This document shows, in pieces, positions 20,018 to 41,429 of a stretch of 64,000 nucleotides of DNA. Both the position numbers and the translations under genes were made by a program. The stretch is from Actibacterium naphthalenivorans (GTDB lineage Bacteria > Pseudomonadota > Alphaproteobacteria > Rhodobacterales > Rhodobacteraceae): the NCBI RefSeq assembly GCF_014196965.1, contig NZ_JACIEQ010000001.1, forward strand, positions 1,054,001-1,118,000. The letters are read 5' to 3'. A model generated the notes under the pieces. The model was not told the origin of the DNA, did not search any database, and saw nothing but the letters and a program-made list of their open reading frames with translations. How positions within the stretch are numbered: position 1 is the stretch's first letter; each line of letters begins with the position of its first letter.

Positions 20018-22135
20018 TTAAGCGTATTTCGCCTGAATTTCGTCCGAGATGTTCTGCGGAACCGGCTCGTAATGGTCGAACTGCATCGAGAAGTTGGCCC
20101 GGCCCGAAGACATCGAGCGCAGGTTGTTGATGTAGCCGAACATGTTGGCCAGCGGCACGAAGGCATTGACGACATTGGCGTTGCCGCGTGTCTCCTGCCC
20201 CTGCACCTGGCCCCGACGCGAGGTCAGATCGCCGATGATGCCGCCGGTATATTCCTCCGGGGTCACCACTTCGACCTTCATGATCGGCTCCAGCAGCTTG
20301 GCCCCGGCCTTTTTCAGACCTTCGCGCATGGCAGCCCGTGCCGCGATCTCGAACGCCAGAACGCTGGAGTCCACATCGTGATAGGCACCGTCGATCAGCG
20401 CGACCTTGAAGTCGATCACCGGGAAGCCAGCCAGCGGGCCGGAATCCATGACCGACTTGATCCCCTTCTCGACGCCCGGAATGTATTCCTTCGGGACGTT
20501 GCCGCCGACAATCTTCGATTCGAACGAATAGCCTTCGCCCGGCTCGGTCGGCGAGATGACCATCTTGACGCGCGCGAACTGACCGGACCCACCCGACTGT
20601 TTCTTGTGGGTATAGTCGATCTCGGCCTCGTGACCGATCGTCTCGCGGTAGGCCACCTGCGGCGCACCGATGTTGGCCTCGACCTTGAATTCGCGCTTCA
20701 GGCGGTCGACCAGGATGTCCAGGTGAAGTTCGCCCATGCCCTTCATGATCGTCTGACCGGATTCCAGATCGGTTTCCACGCGGAACGAGGGATCCTCGGC
20801 GGCCAGACGGGCCAGACCCTGAGACATCTTCTCCTGGTCGGCTTTGGTCTTGGGCTCGACAGCGATCTCGATCACCGGATCGGGGAAGGTCATGGTTTCC
20901 AGAACCACCGGATCGTTGACCGCGCACAGCGTGTCACCCGTGGTGGTGTCCTTCAGACCGGCCAGCGCGATGATGTCGCCGGCGAATGCCTCTTCGATCT
21001 CCTCGCGGTTGATCGAATGCATCATCATCATCCGGCCCACACGCTCTTTCTTGCCCTTGGTGGAGTTGAGCATGGTGTCGCCCTTCTTCAGCTGACCCGA
21101 ATAGATCCGGGTGAACGTCAGGGAGCCGACGAACGGGTCGTTCATGATTTTGAACGCAAGGCCCGAAAACGCCATGTCATCATCCGCACGGCGGGGGATG
21201 TTGCGGGTCTCTTCTTCGTCGCCGGGCTTGAAGCCCATGTAGTCGACAACGTCCAGCGGGCTGGGCAGGTAATCGACAACAGCGTTCAGCAGCGGCTGAA
21301 CACCCTTGTTCTTGAACGCCGAACCGCACAGAACCGGAACGAAGGTCATCGACAGGGTGCCCTTGCGGATCAGCTTGCGCAGGGTCGCCACGTCGGGCTC
21401 GTCGCCCTCGAGATAGGCTTCCATGGCATCGTCATCCATCTCGACGGCCATCTCGATCATCTCGCTGCGCATCTCGGCGGCCTTGTCGGCCAGCTCGGCG
21501 CGGATCGGGCGCAGTTCCCACGAAGCACCAAGGTCTTCGCCGGCCCAGACCCATTCCTTCATGGTCACCAGATCGACGATCCCCTCAAGCTCGGTCTCGG
21601 CGCCGATCGGCAGCTGGATCGGGCAGGGGCGCGCACCGGTGCGGTCTGCGATCATGTGAACGCAGTTGAAGAAATCGGCACCGATCTTGTCCATCTTGTT
21701 GACGAACACGATGCGCGGAACCTTGTACCGGTCGGCCTGGCGCCAGACGGTTTCGGTCTGGGGCTCGACGCCGGCGTTGGCGTCCAGAACCGCGACCGCA
21801 CCGTCGAGCACGGCCAGCGAACGCTCGACTTCGATGGTGAAGTCCACGTGGCCGGGGGTGTCGATGATGTTCAGGCGATGCTTGGGCGTGTCGGGCGTCT
21901 TGCCGTCCTCGGTGCGTTCCCAGAACGTGGTCGTCGCAGCCGAGGTGATGGTGATGCCGCGTTCCTGCTCCTGCTCCATCCAGTCCATGGTGGCGGCGCC
22001 ATCATGCACCTCACCGATGTTGTGCGATTTGCCGGTGTAGAACAGGATACGCTCCGAGCAGGTGGTCTTGCCTGCATCGATATGCGCCATGATACCGAAG
22101 TTGCGGTACCGTTCGAGGGGATATTCACGTGCCAT
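20018..22135 (-). CDS. fusA: Elongation factor G
   Basis: Translocase GTPase, 705 aa. Walker [10 protein letters not shown] at residues 17-25, G2/G3 region [12 protein letters not shown] and DTPGHVDF, G4 [10 protein letters not shown]. Domains II-V follow, with the domain IV segment in [10 protein letters not shown]. Standard str operon order; the spacer to tuf carries a long palindrome. Confidence 0.98.
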   Translation of the reverse strand: MAREYPLERYRNFGIMAHIDAGKTTCSERILFYTGKSHNIGEVHDGAATMDWMEQEQERGITITSAATTTFWERTEDGKTPDTPKHRLNIIDTPGHVDFTIEVERSLAVLDGAVAVLDANAGVEPQTETVWRQADRYKVPRIVFVNKMDKIGADFFNCVHMIADRTGARPCPIQLPIGAETELEGIVDLVTMKEWVWAGEDLGASWELRPIRAELADKAAEMRSEMIEMAVEMDDDAMEAYLEGDEPDVATLRKLIRKGTLSMTFVPVLCGSAFKNKGVQPLLNAVVDYLPSPLDVVDYMGFKPGDEEETRNIPRRADDDMAFSGLAFKIMNDPFVGSLTFTRIYSGQLKKGDTMLNSTKGKKERVGRMMMMHSINREEIEEAFAGDIIALAGLKDTTTGDTLCAVNDPVVLETMTFPDPVIEIAVEPKTKADQEKMSQGLARLAAEDPSFRVETDLESGQTIMKGMGELHLDILVDRLKREFKVEANIGAPQVAYRETIGHEAEIDYTHKKQSGGSGQFARVKMVISPTEPGEGYSFESKIVGGNVPKEYIPGVEKGIKSVMDSGPLAGFPVIDFKVALIDGAYHDVDSSVLAFEIAARAAMREGLKKAGAKLLEPIMKVEVVTPEEYTGGIIGDLTSRRGQVQGQETRGNANVVNAFVPLANMFGYINNLRSMSSGRANFSMQFDHYEPVPQNISDEIQAKYA

Positions 22136-22159
22136 TGGTTCGGTCCTAGGCCTGAAATG

Positions 22160-22642
<483 letters not shown>

Positions 22643-23014
22643 TTACTTCGGACGCTTGGCGCCGTATTTCGAACGACGCTGCTTACGGTCTTTGACGCCC
22701 TGGGTATCCAGCACACCACGCAGAATGTGGTAGCGAACACCCGGAAGGTCTTTTACCCGGCCGCCACGGATCAGGACCACAGAGTGTTCCTGAAGGTTGT
22801 GGCTTTCGCCCGGGATGTAACTGATGACCTCGAAACCATTGGTCAGGCGCACCTTGGCAACCTTCCGCATGGCCGAGTTCGGCTTCTTCGGTGTAGTCGT
22901 GTAAACGCGTGTGCAGACACCACGCTTCTGCGGACAAGCCTGCAGATGCATGGATTTCTGGCGCTTAACTTTCGGCTGCCGCGGCTTGCGGATCAGCTGT
23001 TGGATCGTCGGCAT
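22643..23014 (-). CDS. rpsL: 30S ribosomal protein S12
   Basis: Decoding-centre protein, 123 aa from the ATG at 23014 ([20 protein letters not shown]); an in-frame extension of eight codons upstream is not typical of the family. Lys43 in [11 protein letters not shown] is present, the streptomycin-sensitive form. First gene of the str operon, with a strong promoter about 200 bases upstream. Confidence 0.98.
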   Translation of the reverse strand: MPTIQQLIRKPRQPKVKRQKSMHLQACPQKRGVCTRVYTTTPKKPNSAMRKVAKVRLTNGFEVISYIPGESHNLQEHSVVLIRGGRVKDLPGVRYHILRGVLDTQGVKDRKQRRSKYGAKRPK

Positions 23015-23212
23015 ACCGGTTCCCCGTATTGCAACCATTCAAATTCGAAGCGCGCCCTGATTCGACAAAACGCGCAAATACCGCTGCGTCCCCTCGTTCG
23101 CGGGAACGACGCGGTGGAATTCCAGAGGATCGGGGCCTTGGGGCCCGGATCTTGACCACTTCAGTTCTGATTTCAGACCGCACGGGGCTTTCCCGACGGT
23201 CCGAGTGGGCGC
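23015..23212 (-). other. Leader of the str operon (5' UTR) with two hairpins
   Basis: About 190 bases from the predicted start site to rpsL. One hairpin at 23086-23112 has nested arms (GCGT/ACGC and CGTTC/GAACG), resembling the group's extragenic GTTCCCGCGAACG-type repeat. A second GC-rich inverted repeat centres near 23140 (GGGCC/GGCCC). No open frame of note. Confidence 0.5.
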
Positions 23213-23241
23213 GGTATATGGAGAGTCGGAAGCCTTGTCAA
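23213..23241 (-). promoter_or_regulatory. Promoter of the str operon (rpsL-rpsG-fusA-tuf)
   Basis: Minus strand consensus -35 TTGACA (23236-23241), exactly 17 bases, then TATACC (23213-23218). It lies between the rpoC terminator-like hairpin and rpsL, where the str promoter is expected. Confidence 0.75.
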
Positions 23242-23301
23242 CAGCGCTCAAGGATTGATTCACGCCATCGGCCGCCGGCGGGCGCGCCCCGCAAAACACA
23301 G

Positions 23302-23321
23302 CGGGCGCCCGAAGGCGCCCG
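23302..23321 (-). terminator. rpoC terminator hairpin with UUCG loop
   Basis: CGGGCGCC/GGCGCCCG, 8-bp perfect stem; the loop reads TTCG on the minus strand. It is followed by a short T-rich stretch (TGTGTTTTGC). It lies 37 bases after the rpoC stop. Confidence 0.6.
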
Positions 23322-23358
23322 TTGCAGATTTCAGCGCTGGCCGAGGGCCGGCCGGGGC

Positions 23359-27600
<4,242 letters not shown>

Positions 27601-27623
27601 GATCGTTCCTTCTCCTGAACGGG

Positions 27624-28399
27624 TCAGGTAAAACTCTTGTCCTGGGCGTCGGCCTTGTCGAGGAGCCAACGATAGATACGGAAATTTGCGTGTTCAGCCA
27701 CAGCCTTGCGCAGCATCGGGTTCTGGTCGGTGGGCGGCGACAGCGTAATCACCTCGTCAAGCGGATCTTCCCGCGGCGCATCCACCTCGAGAAAGCGGTA
27801 AAGCCGCGGCAGGCTCGTTCCCGCGATCAGCAGATCGTGGAAACAGAAGATGCCCACCTGATCCGGGCGCCGGCCCAGCTCTTTCTTGGTGCGCAGCAGG
27901 CTGTCGTTCCACTCCTGCATCGCGGCAAGAAAACCGCGCGTCGGCGCCCAGCCATCCTGAGGGTCTTTCGCCCGCCGCTCATAGCTTTCGGCCACCGAGA
28001 ACGGATCACGCAGAATATAGACAACCTTGCACCCCGGGAAAGCCGCGAACAGCGTCTCGAAATCGTCGGTTATCCGCGGGATCTTGTCCCCCACCAGCTT
28101 CGCCGCCCCGATCCCCGCGCCGTGGGCCGCGCGAAACCCCGACAATGCGTCGTAATGGGTATCGCCGTCCTGAACGCTCAGAAACCGCTCCGGCTCGAAA
28201 TGGGCGGGGGTCAGGCCGCCGGTCTTGTACAGCTTCGCGAAACGCTCATGCCCGATGCAGATATCCGGGTGCCGGTTCAGAAGACGGGTCAACGCTGTTG
28301 TCCCGCTTCTGGCGCAGCCGGCCACGAAGGCATGGCGCCGGTCTTCCGACCGGGCACCAGCCTTGTATGCCGCCGAAATGTCTATCTCAGACATCAGGC

Positions 28400-28403
<4 letters not shown>
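27624..28403 (-). CDS. Sulfotransferase-family protein inserted between rpoB and rpoC
   Basis: 259 aa. The PAPS-binding signatures of sulfotransferases are readable: the 5'-phosphosulfate loop GCARSGTTA at residues 29-37 and the 3'-phosphate segment [15 protein letters not shown] (127-141) with Arg132 and Ser140 at the expected R-x7-S spacing. No signal peptide or membrane segment is seen, so it is probably cytosolic; the acceptor is unknown. Its ATG overlaps the rpoB stop (ATGA) and it ends 23 bases before rpoC, so it must be transcribed with both. An ATG at codon 4 is an alternative start. The enzyme could modify a glycan, lipid or small molecule; nothing in the sequence shows a link to RNA polymerase beyond position. 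Confidence 0.85.
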
Positions 28404-32533
<4,130 letters not shown>

Positions 32534-32666
32534 GTGCTTCATCACCTTTCGTCTATCGCGTCGCGCCATGCCGTCGGGCCACAGCAACGCTCCGCTCACG
32601 AATGAAGGGGGTCAGATTCCATTCCTGCAGCCGTCCCACCGGCTGCTCCCGAACCTTGAACCGCGC

Positions 32667-32707
32667 CTTAGAAAGAGCCCCGACCCCGGATCGAGGCCCT
32701 TTCTAAG
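32667..32707 (-). other. Long hairpin in the rplL-rpoB spacer, candidate RNase III site
   Basis: Arms CTTAGAAAG and CTTTCTAAG pair perfectly and continue inward through GCC/GGC and CGA/TCG with two wobble pairs, giving about 17 bp and a 7-base loop. In E. coli the same spacer has an attenuator and an RNase III cleavage site. The AU-rich lower stem is unlike a GC-rich terminator and there is no T-run. Confidence 0.6.
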
Positions 32708-32757
32708 ACAGGTTCGGCCGGGCCCGAAAAACCTCCGGGCCCAGCCTTTTTCAAAGG
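32708..32757 (-). other. GC-rich inverted repeat after rplL, possible attenuator
   Basis: GGGCCCG/CGGGCCC arms enclose a T-rich loop on the minus strand (GAGGTTTTT). It lies 24 bases after the rplL stop and could pause or partly terminate polymerase before rpoB, matching the need for much more L7/L12 than beta subunit. Confidence 0.4.
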
Positions 32758-32780
32758 ATCGCGGCCACCGCCGCGCCCGA

Positions 32781-33161
32781 TTACTTGATCTCGACTTCGG
32801 CGCCAGCCGCTTCGAGCTTGCCTTTGATCTCTTCGGCTTCGTCCTTGGAGCAGGCTTCCTTGACGGCCTTGCCGCCAGCTTCGACCAGTTCCTTGGCTTC
32901 TTTCAGACCGAGGCCGGTGATCGCGCGGACCTCTTTGATGACGGCGATCTTCTGGCCGCCAGCGGCCTTCAGGATCACGTCGAATTCGGTCTGCTCTTCA
33001 GCAGCGGCACCGCCGGCATCGCCAGCAGGGCCCGCCATCATGACGGCGCCACCGGCAGCCGGCTCGATGCCGTACTCGTCTTTCAGGATGGTTTTCAGTT
33101 CTTGTGCTTCGAGAAGCGTGAGGCCCACGATCTCTTCAGCCAGTTTTTTCAGATCAGCCAT
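32781..33161 (-). CDS. rplL: 50S ribosomal protein L7/L12
   Basis: Stalk protein that recruits translation GTPases, 126 aa. N-terminal dimerisation domain ([20 protein letters not shown]), Ala/Gly-rich hinge (about 37-54), C-terminal factor-binding domain with [20 protein letters not shown]. It follows rplJ by 71 bases. Confidence 0.98.
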   Translation of the reverse strand: MADLKKLAEEIVGLTLLEAQELKTILKDEYGIEPAAGGAVMMAGPAGDAGGAAAEEQTEFDVILKAAGGQKIAVIKEVRAITGLGLKEAKELVEAGGKAVKEACSKDEAEEIKGKLEAAGAEVEIK

Positions 33162-33232
33162 TTTCAGGTTTCCGTTCTTTCAGATGTGTTCCAACGCGAG
33201 GTGGTTCAACCCCACGCGAGCTCCGATGTTGC

Positions 33233-33751
33233 TTAAGCGGCTTCCGCACGCTCCTCGATCGTCGAGAGGATGCTCGCGATGTTCGAAGCAGGCGCGCCAA
33301 TAGCGCCGGCGATGTTCGAGGCAGGGGCGCCGATACAGCCCACGATCGAAGCGATAAGCTCCTCACGGGACGGCATCGAGGCCACGGCTTTCACACCGGC
33401 CGGATCCAGAGCCGTCTCACCCATTGCACCGCCCAGGATGACAAACTTGCTGTTGTCCTTGGCGTATTTCTCGGAGACCTTGGCAGCAGCCACGGGATCT
33501 TCCGAGAAGGTGAGTACGGTCATGCCCGAAAGAAGGTCCGCGATGCTTGCGCAGGGCTTTCCTTCAAGGGCGATCTTGGCGAGCTTGTTCTTGGCAACGC
33601 GTACAGACCCGCCCGCTTCACGCATTTGCGCGCGCAGGTCCTGCATCTCAGCAACCGTGAGTCCCGCGTAGTGTGCAACCACAACAACGCCAGAGCTTTC
33701 AAAGATCTGGCCGAGTTCCTCGACCAGTTTTTCTTTCTGGGCTCTATCCAC
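33233..33751 (-). CDS. rplJ: 50S ribosomal protein L10
   Basis: Base of the L7/L12 stalk, 172 aa, starting with GTG at 33751 (product [14 protein letters not shown]); GGAG stands six bases before it. The C-terminal part is Ala-rich with a duplicated segment ([20 protein letters not shown]). A 264-base structured leader precedes it, the usual place of L10 autoregulation. Confidence 0.98.
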   Translation of the reverse strand: MDRAQKEKLVEELGQIFESSGVVVVAHYAGLTVAEMQDLRAQMREAGGSVRVAKNKLAKIALEGKPCASIADLLSGMTVLTFSEDPVAAAKVSEKYAKDNSKFVILGGAMGETALDPAGVKAVASMPSREELIASIVGCIGAPASNIAGAIGAPASNIASILSTIEERAEAA

Positions 33752-34015
33752 AGTTTCACTCCAATTCAGGAAGGCTTACGCCCTCCGGCTCAGTTTTGCC
33801 CCGGAAATCTCCGGGGCGTTCGGGTCCGCAAGGGTCCCGAGGCCAGGATCGCCCGAGGATAACCCCGGAAATCTGTCTCGTTCCCCATCTCGGGAAGGAA
33901 ATTAAGCCCCGGGGGGCACCCTCCGTCTCGGACAGGACAGGGCGTTGCCACCCTGCCATCCCCCGCCCCGAAGGCCAGGGGAATCTCATCGGGTGGGGTT
34001 GCCCCCACCGCGGGC
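33752..34015 (-). promoter_or_regulatory. Structured rplJ leader, probable L10(L12)4 autoregulatory region
   Basis: No open frame of note. Several hairpins can be drawn on the minus strand: GGTGGGG/CCCCACC right after rplA, and CCCCGGA/TCCGGGG (about 33799-33816) shortly before the rplJ ribosome-binding site. In bacteria generally this leader binds L10-L12 to repress rplJL translation. No clear -35/-10 pair was found, so it may be an intra-operon leader. Confidence 0.5.
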
Positions 34016-34714
34016 TCAGTTGCCCGTGGCCGACACCACGTCGATCGACACGCCGGGGCCCATGGTCGAGCTCAGCGAGACCTTTTTCATATAGGTCCCC
34101 TTCGCGCCCGCGGGCCGTGCCTTGCCGACCGCATTGACAAAGGCGCGGATGTTCTCGGCCAGCTTGGCCTCATCGAACGACGCCTTGCCGACACCGGCAT
34201 GAACCACGCCGGCCTTTTCGGCCTTGAACTGAACTTCGCCGCCCTTGGCCGCTTTCACGGCATCGGCCACATCCATCGTCACCGTCCCCACCTTGGGGTT
34301 CGGCATCAGGTTGCGCGGGCCCAGGATCTTGCCCAGGCGACCGACGATCGGCATCATGTCCGGCGTCGCGATGCAACGGTCGAACTCGATCTTGCCGGAC
34401 TGGATGGTCTCCATCAGATCCTCGGCGCCCACGATATCCGCGCCGGCGGCCTGCGCCTCATCGGCCTTGGGGCCGCGCGCGAACACGGCAACGCGCACCG
34501 TCTTGCCGGTGCCGTTGGGCAGGCTGACAACGCCGCGCACCATCTGGTCCGCATGGCGGGGATCGACGCCCAGGTTCATCGCGATCTCGATGGTCTCATC
34601 GAATTTCGACTTGGCATTGCCCTTCACCAGCGCAACCGCCTCTTCGACCGTCACGTTTTCCTTGGCGGCGAATGCCTCACGCGCCGCGCGCGTCCGTTTT
34701 CCGAATTTTGCCAT
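34016..34714 (-). CDS. rplA: 50S ribosomal protein L1
   Basis: Protein of the mobile L1 stalk at the E site, 232 aa ([20 protein letters not shown]), with the two-domain family pattern and the signature [20 protein letters not shown]. In many bacteria L1 represses rplK-rplA translation. Five bases after rplK. Confidence 0.98.
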   Translation of the reverse strand: MAKFGKRTRAAREAFAAKENVTVEEAVALVKGNAKSKFDETIEIAMNLGVDPRHADQMVRGVVSLPNGTGKTVRVAVFARGPKADEAQAAGADIVGAEDLMETIQSGKIEFDRCIATPDMMPIVGRLGKILGPRNLMPNPKVGTVTMDVADAVKAAKGGEVQFKAEKAGVVHAGVGKASFDEAKLAENIRAFVNAVGKARPAGAKGTYMKKVSLSSTMGPGVSIDVVSATGN

Positions 34715-34719
34715 GACGA

Positions 34720-35148
34720 TTACCCCTTCACCTCGATACCCATCGAGCGGGCCGAACCCAGAATGATCTGCATCGCGGCCTCGACATCATTGGCGCTCAG
34801 ATCCTTCATTTTCGCTTCGGCGATCTCTTTCACCTGAGCAACCGTCACGGACCCCGCAACCGCGCGGCCGGGCGTGTTCGAACCCGACTTCAGCTTGGCG
34901 GCCTTCTTCAGGAAATAAGACGCGGGCGGCGTCTTGATGTCCATGGTGAAGGATTTGTCCTGGTAATAGGTGATCACGGTCGGGCACGGCGCACCGGGCT
35001 CCATGTCCTGCGTCTTGGCGTTGAACGCCTTGCAGAATTCCATGATGTTGATGCCGCGCTGGCCCAGCGCCGGCCCCACGGGGGGCGACGGGTTGGCCTG
35101 CCCGGCTTTCACCTGCAGCTTCATCGTACCTGCGAGCTTCTTGGCCAT
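34720..35148 (-). CDS. rplK: 50S ribosomal protein L11
   Basis: GTPase-centre protein, 142 aa, with the Pro-rich N-terminal segment ([20 protein letters not shown]) that is the thiostrepton site and the C-terminal rRNA-binding domain. AGAAGGAGAAGGCC precedes the ATG. Confidence 0.98.
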   Translation of the reverse strand: MAKKLAGTMKLQVKAGQANPSPPVGPALGQRGINIMEFCKAFNAKTQDMEPGAPCPTVITYYQDKSFTMDIKTPPASYFLKKAAKLKSGSNTPGRAVAGSVTVAQVKEIAEAKMKDLSANDVEAAMQIILGSARSMGIEVKG

Positions 35149-35253
35149 CTGGCCTTCTCCTTCTTCTCACCACGCCAGACCCACGCGAGGGCGGCGCATC
35201 GGTTTAGTGGTCCGGTGTCACGGGCGCGCCCGCTCACCTCCCACGCACAGCAC

Positions 35254-35787
35254 TCAGGCCTCTTTCGAAACCTGGGTGAATTCCAGCTCGACCGGGGTTG
35301 CCCGGCCAAAGATCGACACCGTCACCTTCAGGCGCTGGTTGTCGTCATCCACATCCTCGACCATGCCCGAGAACCCTTCGAACGGGCCATCGGTCACATT
35401 CACCAGCTCGCCGATCTCGTAAGTGATCAGCGACCGCGGCGCGGCCTCGCCTTCCTCAACCCGGTTGAGGATCGCGTTCACCTCGGCGTCGCGCATCGGC
35501 ATCGGGCGGCCCTGCGGCCCCAGAAACCCGGTCACCCGGTTGATCGAGTTGATCAGGTGATAGCCCCGGTCCGACATCTCCATCCGCACCAGCACATAGC
35601 CGGGCATGAACCGCCGCTCCGCCGTCACCTTCTTGCCCCGGCGCACCTCGATCACCTCTTCGGTGGGCACCAGAACCTCCTCGATCTCGTCCTCGAGACC
35701 GTTCTCGGCAACGGCAGTTTTGATCTGCTCGGCGATCTTTTTCTCGAAATTCGAGAGCACGCTCACCGAATACCACCGCTTCGCCAT
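35254..35787 (-). CDS. nusG: Transcription termination/antitermination factor NusG
   Basis: 177 aa; NGN domain at about 1-115 (MAKRWYSVSVLSNFEKKIAE; MPGYVLVRMEMSDRGYHLIN) that binds the polymerase clamp, and a C-terminal KOW domain at about 125-177 (LVNVTDGPFEGFSGMVEDVD) that contacts Rho or S10. It follows secE after 183 bases with a promoter candidate in the gap. Confidence 0.98.
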   Translation of the reverse strand: MAKRWYSVSVLSNFEKKIAEQIKTAVAENGLEDEIEEVLVPTEEVIEVRRGKKVTAERRFMPGYVLVRMEMSDRGYHLINSINRVTGFLGPQGRPMPMRDAEVNAILNRVEEGEAAPRSLITYEIGELVNVTDGPFEGFSGMVEDVDDDNQRLKVTVSIFGRATPVELEFTQVSKEA

Positions 35788-35921
35788 CTTGCCTGTTACC
35801 TCACGTCTTTCGGCGCTTTGGCCGAAACTTTGAATTCCATCAGGTGGTTAACCCACCCTCCCCCGAACAAAAAACAGCGCGCAACCCGAATCGATGCACG
35901 CCGGTTTATGAAGGTGGACCC

Positions 35922-35950
35922 GCCATACCGGCCTTGAGAGGCCTTTTCAA
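35922..35950 (-). promoter_or_regulatory. Candidate nusG promoter
   Basis: Minus strand TTGAAA (35945-35950), 17 bases, TATGGC (35922-35927). It sits about 20 bases beyond the secE stop and would leave a leader of about 130 nt before nusG. Confidence 0.4.
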
Positions 35951-35970
35951 GGGCGGTCCTGCCAAAAAAC

Positions 35971-36168
35971 TCAGGCGAAAAGGCCCAGCATCGCCGCCAG
36001 CCCGCTGCGGATCGCAAGATCCACCAGCGAAAAGAAGACCGCCGTCAGCGCGGCCAGGGCGAACACCATCGCCGTGGTCAGAAGAACCTCGCGCCGCGTC
36101 GGCCAGACCACCTTGGCAATCTCCGACCGGGTCTGCTGAATAAACTGAAGAGGGTTAGCCTTCGCCAT
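35971..36168 (-). CDS. secE: Protein translocase subunit SecE
   Basis: 65 aa single-helix form of SecE that clamps SecY. The start at 36168 (MAKANPLQFIQQTRSEIAKV) fits the family; eight extra in-frame codons upstream do not. The amphipathic segment with VVWPTRREVL precedes one transmembrane helix (about 30-55). It lies downstream of tRNA-Trp, as in many bacteria. Confidence 0.96.
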   Translation of the reverse strand: MAKANPLQFIQQTRSEIAKVVWPTRREVLLTTAMVFALAALTAVFFSLVDLAIRSGLAAMLGLFA

Positions 36169-36312
36169 GTGTCTTCCTGATCTGTCTGTCAACGGCGCGG
36201 AGATACGCGCATCCGGCCCGCTTTACAAGGGGCACTCCGCCCGGCCGCGGCGTCACGCCCCGGCACCTGCGCCCTCCGCGGCGCGCGGCGGCAATCTTCT
36301 GCGCGAAAGGCC

Positions 36313-36388
36313 TGGCAGGGGTTGGGGGACTCGAACCCACGACCCTCGGTTTTGGAGACCGATGCTCTACCAACTGAGCTAAACCCCT
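36313..36388 (-). tRNA. trpT: tRNA-Trp, anticodon CCA
   Basis: 76 nt on the minus strand with encoded CCA. Acceptor arms AGGGGTT/AACCCCT, D-arm CTCAGTTGGTAGAG, anticodon stem ATCGG...CCGAG with loop TCTCCAAAA, and T-arm TGGGTTCGAGTCCC are all present. It is 144 bases upstream of secE and has its own promoter. Confidence 0.97.
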
Positions 36389-36401
36389 AAGGCCGAGTGA
36401 C

Positions 36402-36430
36402 CGATTACGTCACCGCGCGGCGGGAATCAA
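36402..36430 (-). promoter_or_regulatory. Promoter of tRNA-Trp (and probably secE)
   Basis: Minus strand TTGATT (36425-36430), 17-base spacer, TAATCG (36402-36407). The tRNA 5' end is 13 bases further on, leaving a very short 5' leader, typical for tRNA genes. Confidence 0.6.
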
Positions 36431-36462
36431 GAGTGTAACGGAACGAACTGCGTCATGGATGC

Positions 36463-37086
36463 TTAAATCGGGTCGGGGACCTTGACCCGCCGGGTCGACC
36501 GCTCGACAGCGCGCCCGCCGCTATCCTTGAAATCCGCATAGCACTGGATGCTGCGCGCCGCACCCGTCAGCGATTTTGGCACTTCGCACAACAGCTCGCC
36601 CTGACACTGGCTCCCCCTGGTGATCCAGTCGCGGCTGTAAACCCATTGGGCAACGCGATCCGTCCGTTGCGCCACCACAAGCGGGCGCCGCTTTCGCCAC
36701 CAGTTCTTGATCGGCCCGGCAAAACGCAGCCGGGCATCGGCAACTTCCAGAATTTTCGCACCGGCCTCGGCCTCGAAATCGAACGCCCCCGCACCGTCTG
36801 CCGCGATAGAGGCCGGATAAATCCCCGCGATACGAATCTGTCTGGATCCGGGCTGCATTTCCACCAGAATGCGGTCCACCAAATCGTATCGCTTGCGGCG
36901 TTTTTGCCGCTCGCTCCAGTCGGGATTGGCGGGGCGTTCGACGGGCGACAGCAGAATGCGGAAAATGTCATGCGTTGCCGGGTTGTGGACCAGCCCCTGA
37001 AACAGGGTTCCCCTCTCTTCGTCCGTCAACGCGTTGTAGTCGAGCCGCTCAGCCTGCTCCGAAATCTCAATTTGAAAAAACTCCAT
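36463..37086 (-). CDS. Hypothetical protein (207 aa) between tuf copy 2 and tRNA-Trp
   Basis: Not recognised. The likely start is the ATG at 37086 ([20 protein letters not shown]), although the ribosome-binding site (ACGGGCGGGC) is poor; an earlier TTG-opened extension lies inside the tuf terminator and is ruled out. The protein is soluble, basic and Trp/Arg-rich in its second half ([24 protein letters not shown]) with two cysteines in [11 protein letters not shown]. There is no signal peptide, membrane helix or recognised catalytic motif. It stands alone between the tuf terminator and the tRNA promoter and looks less GC-rich than its neighbours by eye, so it may be a later insertion. Confidence 0.7.
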   Translation of the reverse strand: MEFFQIEISEQAERLDYNALTDEERGTLFQGLVHNPATHDIFRILLSPVERPANPDWSERQKRRKRYDLVDRILVEMQPGSRQIRIAGIYPASIAADGAGAFDFEAEAGAKILEVADARLRFAGPIKNWWRKRRPLVVAQRTDRVAQWVYSRDWITRGSQCQGELLCEVPKSLTGAARSIQCYADFKDSGGRAVERSTRRVKVPDPI

Positions 37087-37152
37087 GCCCGCCCGTTTCT
37101 GCGCAAACCCGTCCAAAAGAAGACTGATCCCGATTCTTGTAACAACGGCATG

Positions 37153-37180
37153 AAAAAAGGGCCGCCCCAAAGGGCGGCCC
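37153..37180 (-). terminator. Intrinsic terminator of tuf copy 2
   Basis: GGGCCGCCC/GGGCGGCCC, 9-bp stem with a short loop, followed on the minus strand by six T residues. It lies 24 bases after the tuf stop. Confidence 0.92.
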
Positions 37181-37199
37181 GTCGCAAATTTTCTGGGAA

Positions 37200-38379
<1,180 letters not shown>

Positions 38380-38436
38380 TCCTCTGGCGCCTCATGGATT
38401 AGGGGGCCGGACATGGCCCGATTCAACATCGCGGGC

Positions 38437-38465
38437 TAATTATTGGCAGATGGAGGAGAAATCAA
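38437..38465 (-). promoter_or_regulatory. Promoter of tuf copy 2
   Basis: Minus strand TTGATT (38460-38465), 17-base spacer, TAATTA (38437-38442), about 57 bases before the tuf ATG. Confidence 0.55.
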
Positions 38466-38498
38466 GCGCCAGTTCGCGGTTCCGGCCGGCGGCGAGGC

Positions 38499-39110
38499 TC
38501 AGGCATCCTCGCCGCCCCCCGCCGCGGCTTCTTCGGCAACCGGCTCCGGCTCTTCCTGCCCGAACCAGTCAGCCCGGTTCTTCACCAGCCAGCGCTCGAT
38601 CGCCTTCGCCGCGTTCTGCGCCAGATCCTGCATCTGTTCCTCGCGGCTCCGCGTCAGGCCCGAGCCCACCAGCGTCTTGCCCGTGACGCTTTCCAGCACC
38701 GCGATCTGCTCGGGCTTGGCATTGAGCTTTTGCCCCGCCGCGTCGTCCCAGATATTGACGGTGAAAACCAGCGCCGACTTGGGCGAAAGGATGATCGGAA
38801 TCCCCGGCACGGCCAGCGCATAGCCATCCACCCTGACCCCGATGTGATAGATCTTTTCGCCCTCATACCGGCCGAAGCGGCGCTCGACCTCTGTTTTCAC
38901 CGCCGCTTCCCACTCATCCGCCGTCGCCTTGCGCGAGGGGGGCAGCTTTTGCGCCTCGTCAGCCACCACGATATTGTGACCGAGCCGGAAATCGCCCAGC
39001 AGCGCCGGCGGCTCCAGCGGGTCGCCGGGCTGTGTCCCGGCACAGGCGGCCAGCGCCACAAGCGCCGCCGCGCCCAGAATCGCCCGCGCCCGGGTCCGCG
39101 TCACAACCAT
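38499..39110 (-). CDS. Putative outer-envelope lipoprotein (203 aa)
   Basis: Function unknown. The N terminus has a signal peptide of the lipoprotein type: basic MVVTRTRARA, hydrophobic core, and a lipobox ALAAC with Cys23 as lipidation site. The mature part (residues 24-203) has a central segment rich in beta-prone residues (YHIGVRVDGYALAVPGIPII) and ends in an acidic Ala/Glu/Gly tail. It starts nine bases after the parC stop, so it is probably co-transcribed with parC. There is no signal for retention at the inner membrane that I can judge. Confidence 0.8.
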   Translation of the reverse strand: MVVTRTRARAILGAAALVALAACAGTQPGDPLEPPALLGDFRLGHNIVVADEAQKLPPSRKATADEWEAAVKTEVERRFGRYEGEKIYHIGVRVDGYALAVPGIPIILSPKSALVFTVNIWDDAAGQKLNAKPEQIAVLESVTGKTLVGSGLTRSREEQMQDLAQNAAKAIERWLVKNRADWFGQEEPEPVAEEAAAGGGEDA

Positions 39111-39119
39111 GCTCCCCCC

Positions 39120-41429
<2,310 letters not shown>

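Noticed and set aside
27601-27669. Extended N terminus of RpoC starting at 27669
   Set aside because: The extension overlaps the end of the sulfotransferase gene and is not family-like; AGAAGGA and the conserved [10 protein letters not shown] support the start at 27600.
32534-32599. Extended N terminus of RpoB
   Set aside because: [17 protein letters not shown] is the conserved beginning and has a ribosome-binding site; the 22 upstream residues do not resemble RpoB.
33270-33330. Repeat GAPASNIA in L10 as a possible assembly duplication
   Set aside because: It is a short in-frame duplication in the Ala-rich L10 tail, common in this group, and the frame stays intact.
36463-37086. Toxin or phage assignment for the 207-aa protein
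   Set aside because: No active-site motif, partner gene or signature supports either; left as unknown.
37087-37170. Longer version of the unknown gene beginning at 37170
   Set aside because: It would start with TTG inside the loop of the tuf terminator and read through the hairpin.
38380-38498. Second, degenerate gene fragment upstream of tuf copy 2
   Set aside because: Only a promoter and leader are visible; no frame with family similarity.
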